DNA of 64,000 bases, from the NCBI GenBank assembly GCA_016714125.1, contig JADJNX010000005.1:200156-264155 (forward strand), read 5' to 3'. The notes below the pieces were generated by a model, which was not told the DNA's origin, did no database searches, and saw only the letters and a list, made by a program, of their open reading frames with translations. A program made the position numbers and the translations under genes. Origin of the DNA: Ignavibacteriales bacterium. Its GTDB lineage: Bacteria > Bacteroidota > Ignavibacteria > Ignavibacteriales > Ignavibacteriaceae. Shown here piece by piece: positions 41,846 to 51,927 of the stretch (within the stretch, counting starts at the first letter, position 1; the number at the start of each line of letters is the position of its first letter).

Positions 41846-42694
41846 TTACCTCACCTGAAGAAATTCAAGGATATTTGTGATATTTTGTTTCAATTCTTTC
41901 CTGTGGCTAACCAAATCCACAAAACCATGTTCGAGTAAAAATTCGGATCTCTGAAAACCGTGGGGCAGGTCTCTTCCGATGGTTTGTTTAATAACTCTGG
42001 GTCCTGCAAAACCAATAAGTGCGTTGGGTTCTGCCACAATCACATCTCCCAACATTGCATAACTTGCAGTTGTGCCACCAGTTGTTGGGTCTGTAAGAAC
42101 TGAAATAAAGGGTATCTTCGCATCTGCTAACTGCGCAAGTCTCGCACTCGTCTTTGCCATTTGCATAAGAGACAGGGCACCTTCCATCATTCTGGCTCCA
42201 CCACTTGCGCTGATGATTATCAAGGGGACTTTATTTTTAAGTGCTTTGTGAGTTGCTCTAGCAATTTTTTCTCCTACAACTGAACCCATGGAGCCACCGA
42301 TAAACTTAAAATCCATACACGCAATGATTACGTCTTTGCCTGAAATTTTAGCCGATCCCGTGCGTACTGCATCATATAATCCCGTTGATTTTATTGTGCT
42401 GTCAATACGAGATGTATATTTTTTGGTATCCTCAAACTTCAGAGGATCTGCTGACCGCATCTTTCTGTCAAATTCTTTTAATACTCCATCATCCAGCAGA
42501 AAAGAAAAATAATCCTTACTTCCAATTCTGAAGTGATTGCTACATTTGATACAAGTCCAGAGATTATTCTCAAGTTGTTTCTTGTGCATGATCTCACCAC
42601 ATTCGGGGCATTTTTCCCACAAACCATCAGGCATATGCTCTTTTGGATTTGTTTCAGGGTCAATATTTTCCTTTTTTCTTTTAAACCATGACAT
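41846..42694 (-). CDS. accD: Acetyl-CoA carboxylase carboxyltransferase subunit beta
   Basis: Carboxyltransferase half of acetyl-CoA carboxylase for fatty acid synthesis. N-terminal zinc ribbon (CPECG at about 29-33, then CIKCSNHF) and the crotonase-fold core with IIISASGGARMMEG, TDPTTGGTTASYA and FAGPRVIKQTI. Length 282, intact. accA is not in the window. Lies 30 bp from panC and 12 bp from the DUF1573 gene. Confidence 0.95.
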   Translation of the reverse strand: MSWFKRKKENIDPETNPKEHMPDGLWEKCPECGEIMHKKQLENNLWTCIKCSNHFRIGSKDYFSFLLDDGVLKEFDRKMRSADPLKFEDTKKYTSRIDSTIKSTGLYDAVRTGSAKISGKDVIIACMDFKFIGGSMGSVVGEKIARATHKALKNKVPLIIISASGGARMMEGALSLMQMAKTSARLAQLADAKIPFISVLTDPTTGGTTASYAMLGDVIVAEPNALIGFAGPRVIKQTIGRDLPHGFQRSEFLLEHGFVDLVSHRKELKQNITNILEFLQVR

Positions 42695-42705
42695 TATATA
42701 CGATC

Positions 42706-43413
42706 CTAATTGGTGATTTCTGCATAAACTGTTAAAGTGTAATACTCTTCAACTTCATCGTTGGTAATGAGTGTTATAGTTCTACTGGTTCTACCCGATC
42801 TGTTTTTAGAGTCGAACGAGACTTTTAATTCACCGGATTCACCGGGTTTAAATACTTTTTTGCTGGGTGATGCTGCGGTACAACCACAGGAGGTTCTTAT
42901 ATCTCTAATTTCAAGATCCATCTTTCCAATATTCACAAACTTAAAAATATGATCAACTACAATCCCTTCTTTGATAATACCAAAGTCATGTTGTGATTTT
43001 TCAAATTTAATTTTTGCTCCCGCAAGTTCCTTTTTGGGAACTTCCATCACTTTCCCTGAAATGGTTAACTGAAACAACGGATTAACAGGATCGTTAGAGA
43101 GAATGCTTATAGTTTTTAGCTGATCACCAAGTCGGCCAGTTGAGTTGAATTCAACTGCTATAGTTGTTGTTTCCGATGGTTTTAATTCCTTTTTTTCAGG
43201 TTCTGCTACTGTACATCCACAGGAAGATACCACCTTATCGATAACTAACAATTGGTCACCATTGTTCACTATTACAAACTTGTGTTTCACAATAGCACCT
43301 TGTTCAATAGCTCCAAAATCATATTTAGTAGCTGGGCCGTATATTTTGGGCCCCTGAAACTGTGCCAGAATTGAAATGGAGAAAAGTAACAATACAAATA
43401 AACTTCTAAACAT
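42706..43413 (-). CDS. Secreted DUF1573 protein, two repeats
   Basis: A 235-residue exported protein: signal peptide (MFRSLFVLLLFSISILAQ) and two DUF1573 Ig-like domains in tandem. Each carries the motif SSCGCTVAEPEKKELKPSE / TSCGCTAASPSKKVFKPGE and a KHKF / DHIF strand before it. The two halves are clear internal duplicates. Common and of unknown function in Bacteroidota; the CGC pairs may form a disulphide or bind metal. Begins directly after the tsaB stop. Confidence 0.83.
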   Translation of the reverse strand: MFRSLFVLLLFSISILAQFQGPKIYGPATKYDFGAIEQGAIVKHKFVIVNNGDQLLVIDKVVSSCGCTVAEPEKKELKPSETTTIAVEFNSTGRLGDQLKTISILSNDPVNPLFQLTISGKVMEVPKKELAGAKIKFEKSQHDFGIIKEGIVVDHIFKFVNIGKMDLEIRDIRTSCGCTAASPSKKVFKPGESGELKVSFDSKNRSGRTSRTITLITNDEVEEYYTLTVYAEITN

Positions 43414-44078
43414 CTACTTAACCTTCACTTGGAAATTTTTAAAATAATAAGGTTCAACAAAATCTATTTCAATGTCAAATGCAAAATTAAGCTTTTTTGC
43501 CGCATATTTTGCAATTGATATTGCCTCGGGAGAAGATTTTTCAATCTTTCCTTCACAATCAAGTTTAATATTTGAGTAAATTTTTTCATATCCCCATTTT
43601 CAATCACATCGTTTAAATCATGATTCATCATGAGTTGCAGGGGTAAAAGCTCAGAAAAACCATCGTCAGTTGATTCAAATCCATATAAATAAGATTCTTC
43701 AAGTGCTGCTTTAGTCACTACCAAACCCCTGGTTCCAATTGGCATATTCTCTGAAACTTCATAAGCGAGACATTTAAATGTGGGTACACGCAAAATTCCG
43801 ATATTTTGTCCAAAAGCTATCCCTTTTGCCGCAGCGAAGCCCAATCTAAGTCCTGTGAAAGAACCGGGACCCTCTGAGATACAAACCCCGGATAACTCTG
43901 AATATTTCACTCCAATCTCAGACATCGCAAACTCTATCATAGAGAGAATCTTCTTCGAATGTACTTTTTCTTTCATCAGGGAAAGGTTAAAATACTCTGA
44001 ATCACTTTTATAAACACAGACACTGCAAAGAGTACCTGTGGTTTCAATAGCGAGCACTACAGAGTTATTTTTGTTCAA
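43414..44078 (-). CDS. tsaB: tRNA t6A synthesis protein TsaB, frame-shifted
   Basis: Partner of TsaD in threonylcarbamoyl transfer to A37 of tRNA. ASKHA fold: VLAIETTGTLCSVCVY at residues 8-23, HSKKILSMIEFAM, and SEGPGSFTGLRLGFAAAKGIA, the TsaB signature. A missing A in an A-run near 43595 shifts the frame; the restored tail reads NIKLDCEGKIEKSSPEAISIAKYAAKKL and ends at 43414, directly before the DUF1573 ATG. Start overlaps tsaE by 14 bp. Restored length about 221. TsaD and TsaC are not seen here. Confidence 0.92.
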
Positions 44079-44484
44079 TCGTTACCTCTCTATCTGTTTC
44101 GCCTGTAACCTTGATTGAGATTTCAATCCTTTTATGAGGAATTACATCGGGAAAAAGTTCAGCCCATTCGATAAATGATACAGAATGCTCATCTGAAAGA
44201 TACTCTTCGATGCCAATATCCATTAATTCGCCTGAATTCTTGATACGATAAAAATCAAAATGATATATAGTGTATTCTCCCGGATAGGAGTTAACAATTG
44301 CAAATGTTGGACTTGAAGAACCGGAAAATCCGGCAGCATTACAAAAAGCTTTCACAAAAAGAGTTTTACCGGCACCCAATTCTCCGTTAAGTGCAATTAT
44401 TGTTCCGGGCTTAATAGTGGAATACATTTCCCGGGCGAGTTCCCTCATTTCGTTTTCTGAGTTTATTGTCCGGGTTCCTGTCAT
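44065..44484 (-). CDS. tsaE: tRNA t6A synthesis ATPase TsaE
   Basis: ATPase that resets the TsaB-TsaD complex. 139 residues, intact. P-loop LNGELGAGKTLFVKAF at residues 33-48, SSPTFAIVNSYPG (switch), YHFDFYRI and the C-terminal FIEWAELFPDVIP are standard. Overlaps porX by four bases upstream and tsaB by fourteen downstream, so the three are one translational unit. Confidence 0.95.
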   Translation of the reverse strand: MTGTRTINSENEMRELAREMYSTIKPGTIIALNGELGAGKTLFVKAFCNAAGFSGSSSPTFAIVNSYPGEYTIYHFDFYRIKNSGELMDIGIEEYLSDEHSVSFIEWAELFPDVIPHKRIEISIKVTGETDREVTIEQK

Positions 44485-46049
44485 TTGGGTTCCATCGTTA
44501 TTACTGGAATAATCATCTCTTCCATAGAAATACCACCATGTTGAAAAGTGTCTTTATAATGACTCAGATATTTATGATAATCTGTTGGGTAAACAAAATA
44601 ATAATCTTCTTTTGCGATTATGTAATTTACAGTAATTCCTCTTCGCGGTAAACGATAATCAGCCGGGTCTTTGATGAAAACTGCATGTTTATCATCAACT
44701 TTCAAATTTCTTCCATACTTGAACCTTAGGTTAGATGAAGCTTCCCTGTCACCTAACACTTTAGCCCCTCTAAGGGCTCTGATACTGCCATGATCAGTTG
44801 TAATTATCACTTTGGCTTTCCCCATGGCTGCAATAGCCTTAAATGTGGAAATTAGATAGGAATGAGAAAACCAACTGTTCGTTAATGATCTGTAAGCCGG
44901 TTCATCGGGAGCAATCTCTTTTAACAGATCAGAATCTGATCTGCCGTGAGCGATCATATCAAGGAAGTTGATAACTACAGCTGAAAAGTGACTATTGTGA
45001 TGAGATTTTATATTATGTTCAAAATTTCTTCCATATTCAGGATCGATAACTTTGACGAATTTTAACTCATTCCTGAGTTTAATCCTTTTTCTTTCAAGTT
45101 GATGAAGAAGGAGGTCCTTCTCATATTTATTCATTGAAGTTTCATCCTCGTCTTCACCATACCAAAGATCGGGATAATATTGTTCAATCTCTGAAGGATA
45201 TAAACCGGCGAAAAGTGCGTTACGGGAATATGAGGTGGCAGTGGGTAAAATCCCATAATAAAAGGTTTTATCGATCTTGAAGTCATCTGTTAACAACTTC
45301 TCCATCACAAGCCATTGATCATATCTGAGACAGTCGAGAACAAAGAAAAAAACAGGAACATTTTCTTCTTTAAGAGCAGGAAAAACATAATCATTAACGA
45401 TATCAACTGTTAAAATTGGTCTGTCAACTCTATTTTTTGTGTTTACCCAGTTTTTATAATGTTTCTCTACATATCTTCCAAATTCTCTATTACATTCCTT
45501 GCGTTGTTCATTAAGCGTCTGCTGGAGTCCAATTTGAGGATGGGCATCAAGTTCTATATCCCAGTTTACCAATTTTAAATAAATCTCAATCCAATCCTGG
45601 TGATCAGGTTGGTTCATTAAAAGCAGTGATATCTGATTAAAATCCTGCAAATAGTCTTTTGCAACATATTCTGTGGATATTTTTTTCCCTTCAAGGAGTT
45701 TTTTGCATACCAAAAGGACCTGACTTGGGTTAACAGGCTTGGTAAGATAGTCATCAATCTTACTCCCGATGGCATCCACCATCACAGATTCTTCCTCGTT
45801 CTTGGTTATCATAACAACCGGAATCGATGGTTTTTTATCCTTAATTTTACCAAGAACTTCCAGTCCCCCCATTCCGGGCATCATCTCATCGAGAAATACC
45901 AAATCAACTTCACACTCATCGATAGTTTCAAGCGCATCAAGACCGTTGGTTACGGTAAGAACATTAAAGCCTTTTTCAGTAAGGAATATTACATGTGAGC
46001 GAAGGAGTTCAATCTCATCGTCCACCCAAAGTATGGTTTTTTGTTTCAT
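44481..46049 (-). CDS. porX: PorX-type response regulator with PglZ phosphatase domain
   Basis: Two-domain regulator of the type IX secretion system, 522 residues, intact. Receiver domain 1-125 with acidic pair DDE (10-12), phospho-acceptor Asp54 in FLDEMMPGMGG and Lys104 in YLTKPVNPS. A helical linker leads to the alkaline-phosphatase-like PglZ domain (about 200-515) with VFFFVLDCLRYDQW, TATSYSRNALFAGL and IITTDHGS metal-site segments. In characterised systems PorX is activated by the kinase PorY and binds the T9SS motor proteins; it is a nucleotide phosphodiesterase. The secreted subtilisin at 17.5-21.7 kb carries the matching sorting domain. BREX PglZ lacks this receiver domain. Confidence 0.92.
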   Translation of the reverse strand: MKQKTILWVDDEIELLRSHVIFLTEKGFNVLTVTNGLDALETIDECEVDLVFLDEMMPGMGGLEVLGKIKDKKPSIPVVMITKNEEESVMVDAIGSKIDDYLTKPVNPSQVLLVCKKLLEGKKISTEYVAKDYLQDFNQISLLLMNQPDHQDWIEIYLKLVNWDIELDAHPQIGLQQTLNEQRKECNREFGRYVEKHYKNWVNTKNRVDRPILTVDIVNDYVFPALKEENVPVFFFVLDCLRYDQWLVMEKLLTDDFKIDKTFYYGILPTATSYSRNALFAGLYPSEIEQYYPDLWYGEDEDETSMNKYEKDLLLHQLERKRIKLRNELKFVKVIDPEYGRNFEHNIKSHHNSHFSAVVINFLDMIAHGRSDSDLLKEIAPDEPAYRSLTNSWFSHSYLISTFKAIAAMGKAKVIITTDHGSIRALRGAKVLGDREASSNLRFKYGRNLKVDDKHAVFIKDPADYRLPRRGITVNYIIAKEDYYFVYPTDYHKYLSHYKDTFQHGGISMEEMIIPVITMEPK

Positions 46050-46069
46050 AATGTCAAAATTATTGAATG

Positions 46070-46105
46070 ATAATCTGTAAAATTAACCAAAAGGAATCAG
46101 ATTAT
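46070..46105. promoter_or_regulatory. Inverted repeat before porX
   Basis: ATAATCTG (46070-46077) and CAGATTAT (46098-46105) form a perfect 8-bp inverted repeat separated by 20 nt, lying 20-56 bp upstream of the porX start and just after the stop of the SafE-like gene. It could be an operator for the porX unit or the weak terminator of the cco operon. No T-run follows on the minus strand, which favours a protein site, but this is only a reading by eye. Confidence 0.35.
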
Positions 46106-46124
46106 GGTACCAAAAGAAGGGATA

Positions 46125-46838
46125 CTAATGACAACAATCAGGTTGGGCGATTTGTTCAGTCTTTGGGACATCTTCAAATTTGGGGCTCACGAAGGGAATA
46201 CCAAGATTCAACCCCCTCAAAATGAAAATTATTCCCAATACAAGTGATAATGCAGGAATCAATTTGCGGGTGTTTAGTTTGGGAAGATATTTCCTTAATG
46301 CAGGTGCAAAAGAGAAAATAAAAAGTGCGGGCATTGTACCAACACCGAAGAGGAACATATAGAAAAACCCTTGTAGCGGGTCCCCGGTAGCCACTGCACC
46401 AGCTAACCCTGCATAAACCAAACCACAAGGTAAAAACCCATTCACAAGACCAATTACAAAATATGGTCTCGTTTTTCCTGAACTTAATACTTTGGAGAGT
46501 GCTGTTTTAACCTGTGCATTATATCTGTTGACAAGGGAGAGATTCGAAAACTTGCTTTTATCTTTACAGGAAGTAGAATCCAGATAACTATTATAGCTCC
46601 AATTCCAATTGAAGCAGCTTGCTGCATTCCTGAAAGTTTGATATGAGTTCCCAGGAGCCCAAAAACTGAACCCATTAATGCATAAGTAAGGGCTTTTCCA
46701 AAATGGTATAAAACTCTTTGAAGGACTAAAATAGACGGTTTTTGATCTACACTGCTTATCGCAAGAACTATAGGTCCACATTCCTATACAGTGAAGACTA
46801 CCAACAAGACCAATCAAAAAACCGGATAAAAGAAACAT
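46125..46838 (-). CDS. TauE/SafE-family membrane protein of the cbb3 cluster, frame-shifted
   Basis: Polytopic membrane protein, often the last gene of ccoGHIS-type clusters, thought to help copper or haem handling for the oxidase. FLLSGFLIGLVGSLHCIGMCGP (after restoring two bases near 46777) is the family opening. ALTYALMGSVFGLLG is read in a second frame, then VKTALSKVLSSGKTRPYFVIGLVNGFLPCGLVYAGL. Six helices. The tail ends QPDCCH, a possible metal-binding end. Breaks near 46777 and 46545. Four bases before ccoH on the same strand. Confidence 0.82.
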   Translation of the reverse strand: MFLLSGFLIGLVGSLHCIGMWTYSSCDKQCRSKTVYFSPSKSFIPFWKSPYLCINGFSFWAPGNSYQTFRNAASCFNWNWSYNSYLDSTSCKDKSKFSNLSLVNRYNAQVKTALSKVLSSGKTRPYFVIGLVNGFLPCGLVYAGLAGAVATGDPLQGFFYMFLFGVGTMPALFIFSFAPALRKYLPKLNTRKLIPALSLVLGIIFILRGLNLGIPFVSPKFEDVPKTEQIAQPDCCH

Positions 46839-46841
46839 TAA

Positions 46842-47288
46842 CTACCTCAAATAAATATCTTTTTTGAAAATGTAGTCGAGACTGCCATCATTCAGTGTAA
46901 TGGAAATTTTCCATTTACCGGGAGCCTTCCCCGCCATATTTATAATTTGTTCTCCCGTTGAATCATGTTCAATTTTCATGTTATAATCAAACTTCTTTTG
47001 ATCAGGCCTGTACAGGTGAATGTTACCTTTAATATTCTGTTTCAAGAGGGATTCAGGGTAGTTAATTACCAGATTTAGCTTGTCAAGTTCAATTTTCAAG
47101 GAGTCAGAAAGGTCCATTCCCCTCCTTTCCTGAATTAATTGTTCTTCATATTTCAGTTCTTTTTCATAATAATTGTCAGTAACCAACTCTACATCCTGGC
47201 TAAAAGTATATAAAACTGCAGCCACATTGAGCATAAGAAAAATAATCAGAAAGATCGCGATTCCGTGACCCCAGTTTAACTTTTTCAT
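46842..47288 (-). CDS. ccoH: FixH/CcoH-family cbb3 oxidase assembly protein
   Basis: A 148-residue single-pass membrane protein: short cytosolic N-terminus, helix (GIAIFLIIFLMLNVAAVLYTF) with the usual FixH DNYYEKELKYEEQL just after it, and a periplasmic beta-rich domain (NIKGNIHLYRPDQKKFDYNM; GKWKISITLND). It stabilises or matures the cbb3 oxidase. Its ATG immediately follows the ccoG stop. Intact. Confidence 0.87.
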   Translation of the reverse strand: MKKLNWGHGIAIFLIIFLMLNVAAVLYTFSQDVELVTDNYYEKELKYEEQLIQERRGMDLSDSLKIELDKLNLVINYPESLLKQNIKGNIHLYRPDQKKFDYNMKIEHDSTGEQIINMAGKAPGKWKISITLNDGSLDYIFKKDIYLR

Positions 47289-48691
47289 CTATTCCTCTTT
47301 AACCTTTCCTAAAAACGATGTCTTGATTGTTTGCAATTCTTTCCCCTCTCTAAAACAATAATATCGATTTTAGAATTCACTTCAGCAAGATCTTTTTCAT
47401 CAACGATCAACATAAATCTGCCCTCATAGACCTCAAGCTCTTTAACGTTAGGAATTTTCCCAAGAATCTTAATCTCTCCCTTTAATTCCTTTTACCTTTA
47501 GCTCGATCGCCATGTCATGGAAAGTTTTATTGATGACATGAAAATTATAGAGATTACTAATCTTGTTATTTGGTTGAACCTGATAGAGCATACCGGGTGT
47601 TCTGAGAATATTAACCTCAACATCGGTTCTATTAGCCATGAGAATTGAGATAATTGACACAAGGATCACAAGAATAGTTGTATAAATACCAACTCTTAGG
47701 GAAAAACTGAATCTTTTACCGGTCTGAATACCACTCAGTGAATCGAGTCGTATCAAACCCTTTGGTTTCTTAATCTTCACCATCACATCGTCACAAGCAT
47801 CGATACATGCTGTACAATTAACACATTCCATTTGTATACCATTTCTAATATCTATTCCCGTTGGACAGACATCAACACACAGATGGCAATCAATACAATC
47901 ACCTTTTTCCTGGATTTCATCCTTTTTCAATTTTCCGCGAGGTTCTCCACGAACAAAGTCATAAGCCACAGCCAGCGAATTTTGATCAAGCAATACACCT
48001 TGAAGTCGTCCATAAGGGCACACAATCAGACACGCTTGTTCCCGAAACCAGGAAAAGACAAAGAAAAAGAGAGCAGTGAATACATTCATTGCAATAAATC
48101 CGCCGGGACGTTCTGATGGTGAAGAAGAGACGATCTCTCTAACCTCATCAAGTCCTACTATATACGCCATGAATGTATGCGCAATTAATAAGAAATCAAA
48201 AGAAATATCGAGTATTTTAATCCTCTTTTAAATATCTTTTTGCCATCCCAGGGAGCAGACTTCAACTTTCGTTGCTCCCTGAAATCACCATCAATGAGGT
48301 ATTCAATTTTCCTGAATACCAGTTCCATGAATATGGTTTGGGGACAAACCCATCCACAAAACACACGCCCGTAAATAGCAGTGAAGAGAATGACAAAAAT
48401 TATCAAAGCTATGAATGAAAGTAGAAAAATGTGAAAATCATATGGACCAAAGAAAAGTCCAAAGATTATGAATTTCCTCTCAAAAACATTAAACAATAAA
48501 AATGGTTGTCCGTTAAGTTCGATAAATGGCATGCCAAATAAAAACGCAAGCAGGAAAACACTTACCCAGGTTCTGGCATTATAATACCAACCCGAAGGTC
48601 GTTTTGGGAAAATCCAATTTCTTTTCCCATCCTTTTTTATTGTTCCAATCGAATCGCGAAATGATTGGTCCAGGTTCTCTTCTTCGTTCAT
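47289..48691 (-). CDS. ccoG: cbb3 oxidase accessory protein CcoG (Cu2+ reductase), frame-shifted
   Basis: Membrane iron-sulfur protein that reduces copper for oxidase assembly. N-terminal helices, with VFCGWVCPQTIFMELVFRKIEYLIDG near residue 110. The two [4Fe-4S] motifs are CIDCHLCVDVCPTGIDIRNG and CVNCTACIDACD. A last helix and a periplasmic Ig-like FixG C-terminal domain complete the protein. Three frame breaks: near 48180 (LLISLLIAHTFMAYIVG restored), near 47490 (KGEIKILGKIP) and near 47340. The restored stop TAG abuts the ccoH ATG. About 466 residues. Confidence 0.92.
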
Positions 48692-48703
48692 GATTTTTTT
48701 TTT

Positions 48704-49623
48704 TCATTTTCTTGACGGATTATTTTTGGTATCCGTTTTCTTATCTACTTTGGCTGAATCAGTTTTAGCAGTAGAATCTTTTACAACTTCTTCTTTAAAA
48801 GGTCGCCTTGTGCTTCCTTTGCATTAGGTGGATTGGTGCCGTGCAATGACTTCACGTAACTGCCAGCTGCTTCCAAATCCTGGGAACTGAATTGTGCCCT
48901 CCATGATGGCATACCTTTCACGAGTACACCATTCACAAGAACGACAAATATCTGTTGGATTGATCCACCATGAATCCAATAATCATCGGTGAGATTTGGA
49001 CCTACCAAACCTTCACCCTTCATTCCGTGACAGGAAGCGCAGTTTTTATCATAAATGTCTTTTCCTTTTGCCAAAGAAGCGGCATCTGAGAGCATTTTTA
49101 CATTATCAACATTTACAGTAGCCTGTCCCGATGTTGCGGCAAGTGCCAGTTGGGCCTGTCTAACTTCCTGTTCATATTCTTGCGCCGAGGAAGGACCGTT
49201 TGAAATATGGTAATAGCCCATATAAACGACCGAAGAGACAGTAGTTGCATAAGAGAGATACTTCCAACATGGTGGGAGGTTGATGTCAAGTGCCCGGATG
49301 CGGTCATAATTAGGGTCGAGGAGCAGTGCATGTTCCTCCTCAATTGGTTTGGTATCATTAATTAATTGATCAAGTTTCCTGACCATTTCTATTTCTTCTT
49401 CTGGCTTTTTATTTTGCCCAATCAGAAATATTATGGTCATTACCAGAACATAAATAAAGAAGATTAGAAACCCGGTGTTGATGTAGGTATCTGCATCAAA
49501 TCCTGATCCTTCAACCGCGAAAGTGTTATTCTGAAGCATTAAAAAAGCTGCAACGATGTTGGTAAAGAGAAATTTCTTTCCTAAAACCACCATCTCCAAT
49601 TTAGTTTTCATTTTTTCAAACAT
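48704..49623 (-). CDS. ccoP: cbb3 oxidase subunit CcoP, single haem motif, frame-shifted end
   Basis: Membrane-bound cytochrome c subunit. N-terminal signal-like helix (TNIVAAFLMLQNNTFAVEG), second helix (FLIFFIYVLVMTIIFLIG), the cbb3-N domain (PPCWKYLSYATTVSSVVYMGYYH) and one c-type haem domain with CASCHGMKG and, later, the Met ligand in GVLVKGMPSW. Classical CcoP has two CxxCH motifs; only one is seen. A frame break at 48795 restores KEEVVKDSTAKTDSAKVDKKTD, a charged tail, ending at 48704. AGAGG ribosome site before the ATG. Confidence 0.9.
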
Positions 49624-49638
49624 TTTTCCTCTGAATGT

Positions 49639-49799
49639 TTAGTCGTCAAGCGGAATTTTTTCAATCTCTTTAATTTCTTCTTTGGAATTCTGAATACTCT
49701 ATAAATCACAATAGAAAAGAACAGAACAAAAATAACGAGACTGATTATTGGAAAAACTGTGATGCCATCAATAGCTGTTAAAATATTTTGGTACATCAC
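49639..49799 (-). CDS. ccoQ: Small cbb3 subunit CcoQ-like protein, frame-shifted end
   Basis: About 53 residues: MMYQNILTAIDGITVFPIIS, one membrane helix (LVIFVLFFSIVIYRVF) and a short cytosolic tail. The frame called by simple translation runs on into ccoP. Shifting by one base in the A-run near 49680 gives KEIKEIEKIPLDD and a stop at 49639, 15 bp before the ccoP ATG with an AGAGG site, so this is taken as the true end. CcoQ stabilises the oxidase. Confidence 0.8.
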
Positions 49800-49803
49800 T
49801 TGC

Positions 49804-51927
49804 CTACTTGGTCACTGTTGGTGCAGCTTTGATGTCAACACCCAGTCGTTGTAAATATGCAATCATGGCGATCAATTCTTTATCATGGTCTACTGCTGCT
49901 CCATTTTTTTGAAGATCTTTTGCAATCTCTTTAGCCTGTGTCTCAAGATTTTGTAAAGCGGAAGCTTCAAAACCTTCGGGATATGGAACACCGATTCGTC
50001 TCAGAGCTGTAATTTTATCTGCCGTGTACGATAAATCAAGAACGTTTGTCTCCAACCATGGATAAGGCGGCATTATTGATCCGGGGGACATCCTGGTTGG
50101 TTCTATCATGTGATGATAGTGCCAAACATTTGGATATTTTCCGCCCTGTCTGTGAAGGTCGGGACCTGTCCGTTTTGATCCCCACAGGAATGGATGATCA
50201 TAAACATATTCACCGGCTTTGGAATATTCACCATATCGCTCTGTCTCCGACCTGAATGGCCTGACGAGCTGACTGTGACAATTATTGCAACCTTCCCTGA
50301 TATAAAGGTCTCTTCCTTCAAGCTCCAAAGGAGTATAAGGTTTAACTGATGCTATCGTTGGGACATTTGACTGGATAAGAAATGTTGGAACAAATTCAAT
50401 AATTCCACCAATCAGAATTGCAACTGTCGCTAATTGTGAAATTGGATAGGACGACTTTCAAGCCATGTATGAGCTTTTTCCTGTCAAATTTTTCAGGTTT
50501 TTCTCTAATGGTGCCGCCTCTGCTTCTTCATCTGCAAGGAAACTTCCTGCTTTGCAGTTTTGATAAGGTTATAGACCATTAAAAAAAGACTGGCAAAGAA
50601 GAGTAACCCGCCAAAAGATCTGATGATATACATCGGGATAATCTGAATTGTAGTCTCAAGAAAATTTGGGTACTGAAGGATTCCCTGAGGTGTGAACTGT
50701 TTCCACATCAAGCCTTGTGTAAGAGCACTCCAATACATCGAAGAAGCATAAAATACTATACCAAGAAAACCGAGCCAAAAGTGATAATTTGCAAGTTTCT
50801 TGGAATAAAGTTCAGTTCTCCAAAGTCTTGGTATTAAGTAATACAGAATTCCAAATGTCAGGAACCCGTTCCATCCAAGAGCACCAATATGAACATGAGC
50901 AATTATCCAATCCGTGAAGTGTGCCAGAGCATTCAGATTTTTTAATGAAAGCATTGGACCTTCGAAATGTGGACATACCATAAGCAGTAACTGCTACCAC
51001 CATAAACTTGAGTACAGGGTCTTCTCTCACCTTATCCCATGCACCTCTCAGGGTTAAAAGTCCATTTATCATTCCACCCCAGGATGGAGCAATAAGCATT
51101 ATCGAAAAAACTGTTCCAAGTGATTGAGCCCAATCAGGAAGAGCACTATAAAGGAGGTGATGAGGACCTGCCCAGATATAAAGAAATATAAGAGCCCAAA
51201 AGTGGATTATCGATAATCTGTACGAATATACCGGTCGGTTTGCAGCCTTGGGCATAAAATAGTACATCAGACCAAGATATGGAGTTGTAAGAAAAAATGC
51301 AACTGCATTATGACCATACCACCATTGTACAAGTGCATCCTGCACACCCGCATAGAGTGAATAACTCTTCAAAAAATTAACAGGAATTTCAAACGAATTA
51401 ACGATATGCAATACTGCGACAGTAACGAATGTTGCGATATAGAACCATATTGCCACATACATATGCCTTTCGCGTCTCTTTAGGATGGTTCCAATCATAT
51501 TGACACCAAACACAACCCAGATAACTGCGATCAGAATATCGATTGGCCATTCAAGTTCTGCATATTCTTTACTTGTGGTAATTCCAAGTACCAGGGTTAG
51601 CGCTGCAAGCACAATTATTAATTGCCATCCCCAAAAATGAAGATAACTCAGGAAGTTGTTAAACATCCTGGCTTTTAATAATCTTTGCATGGAATAATAC
51701 ACACCCATAAAGATGCCGTTCCCAACGAAAGCAAAAATAACTGCATTCGTGTGTAATGGTCTTAATCTGCCAAATGTCAAATACGGCAGATTAAAACTAA
51801 GGGAAGGCAGGTACAATTGGATTGCAATAATCAATCCTACCAACATACCAACTATGCCCCACACCGAGGTTGCAATAGCAAAGTATTTTACGATCTTGTT
51901 ATCGTAACTGAATTTTTCCACTTGCAT
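49804..51927 (-). CDS. ccoNO: Fused cbb3 oxidase subunits I and II (CcoNO), frame-shifted
   Basis: Catalytic haem-copper subunit CcoN joined to the cytochrome c subunit CcoO. CcoN: low-spin haem and CuB histidines in RPLHTNAVIFAF, QWWYGHNAVAFF, IWAGPHHLLYSA and DWIIAHVHIGALGW. The linker reads ADEEAEAAPLEKNLKNLTGKKAHTWLESRPIQF with no stop or start codon once indels are removed. The CcoO part has a membrane helix (ATVAILIGGIIEFVPTFLI), PYTPLELEGRDLYIREGC, the haem site CNNCHSQLVRP and GPGSIMPPYPWL-type Met region (MSPGSIMPPYPWL). Breaks near 50955, 50535, 50470 and 50440. Total about 707 residues, as in Bacteroidota ccoNO fusions. Confidence 0.85.

Noticed and set aside
44481..46049. PglZ domain as part of a BREX defence system
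   Set aside because: The protein has an N-terminal receiver domain and no BREX partners (brxC, pglX, brxL) nearby; it is PorX.
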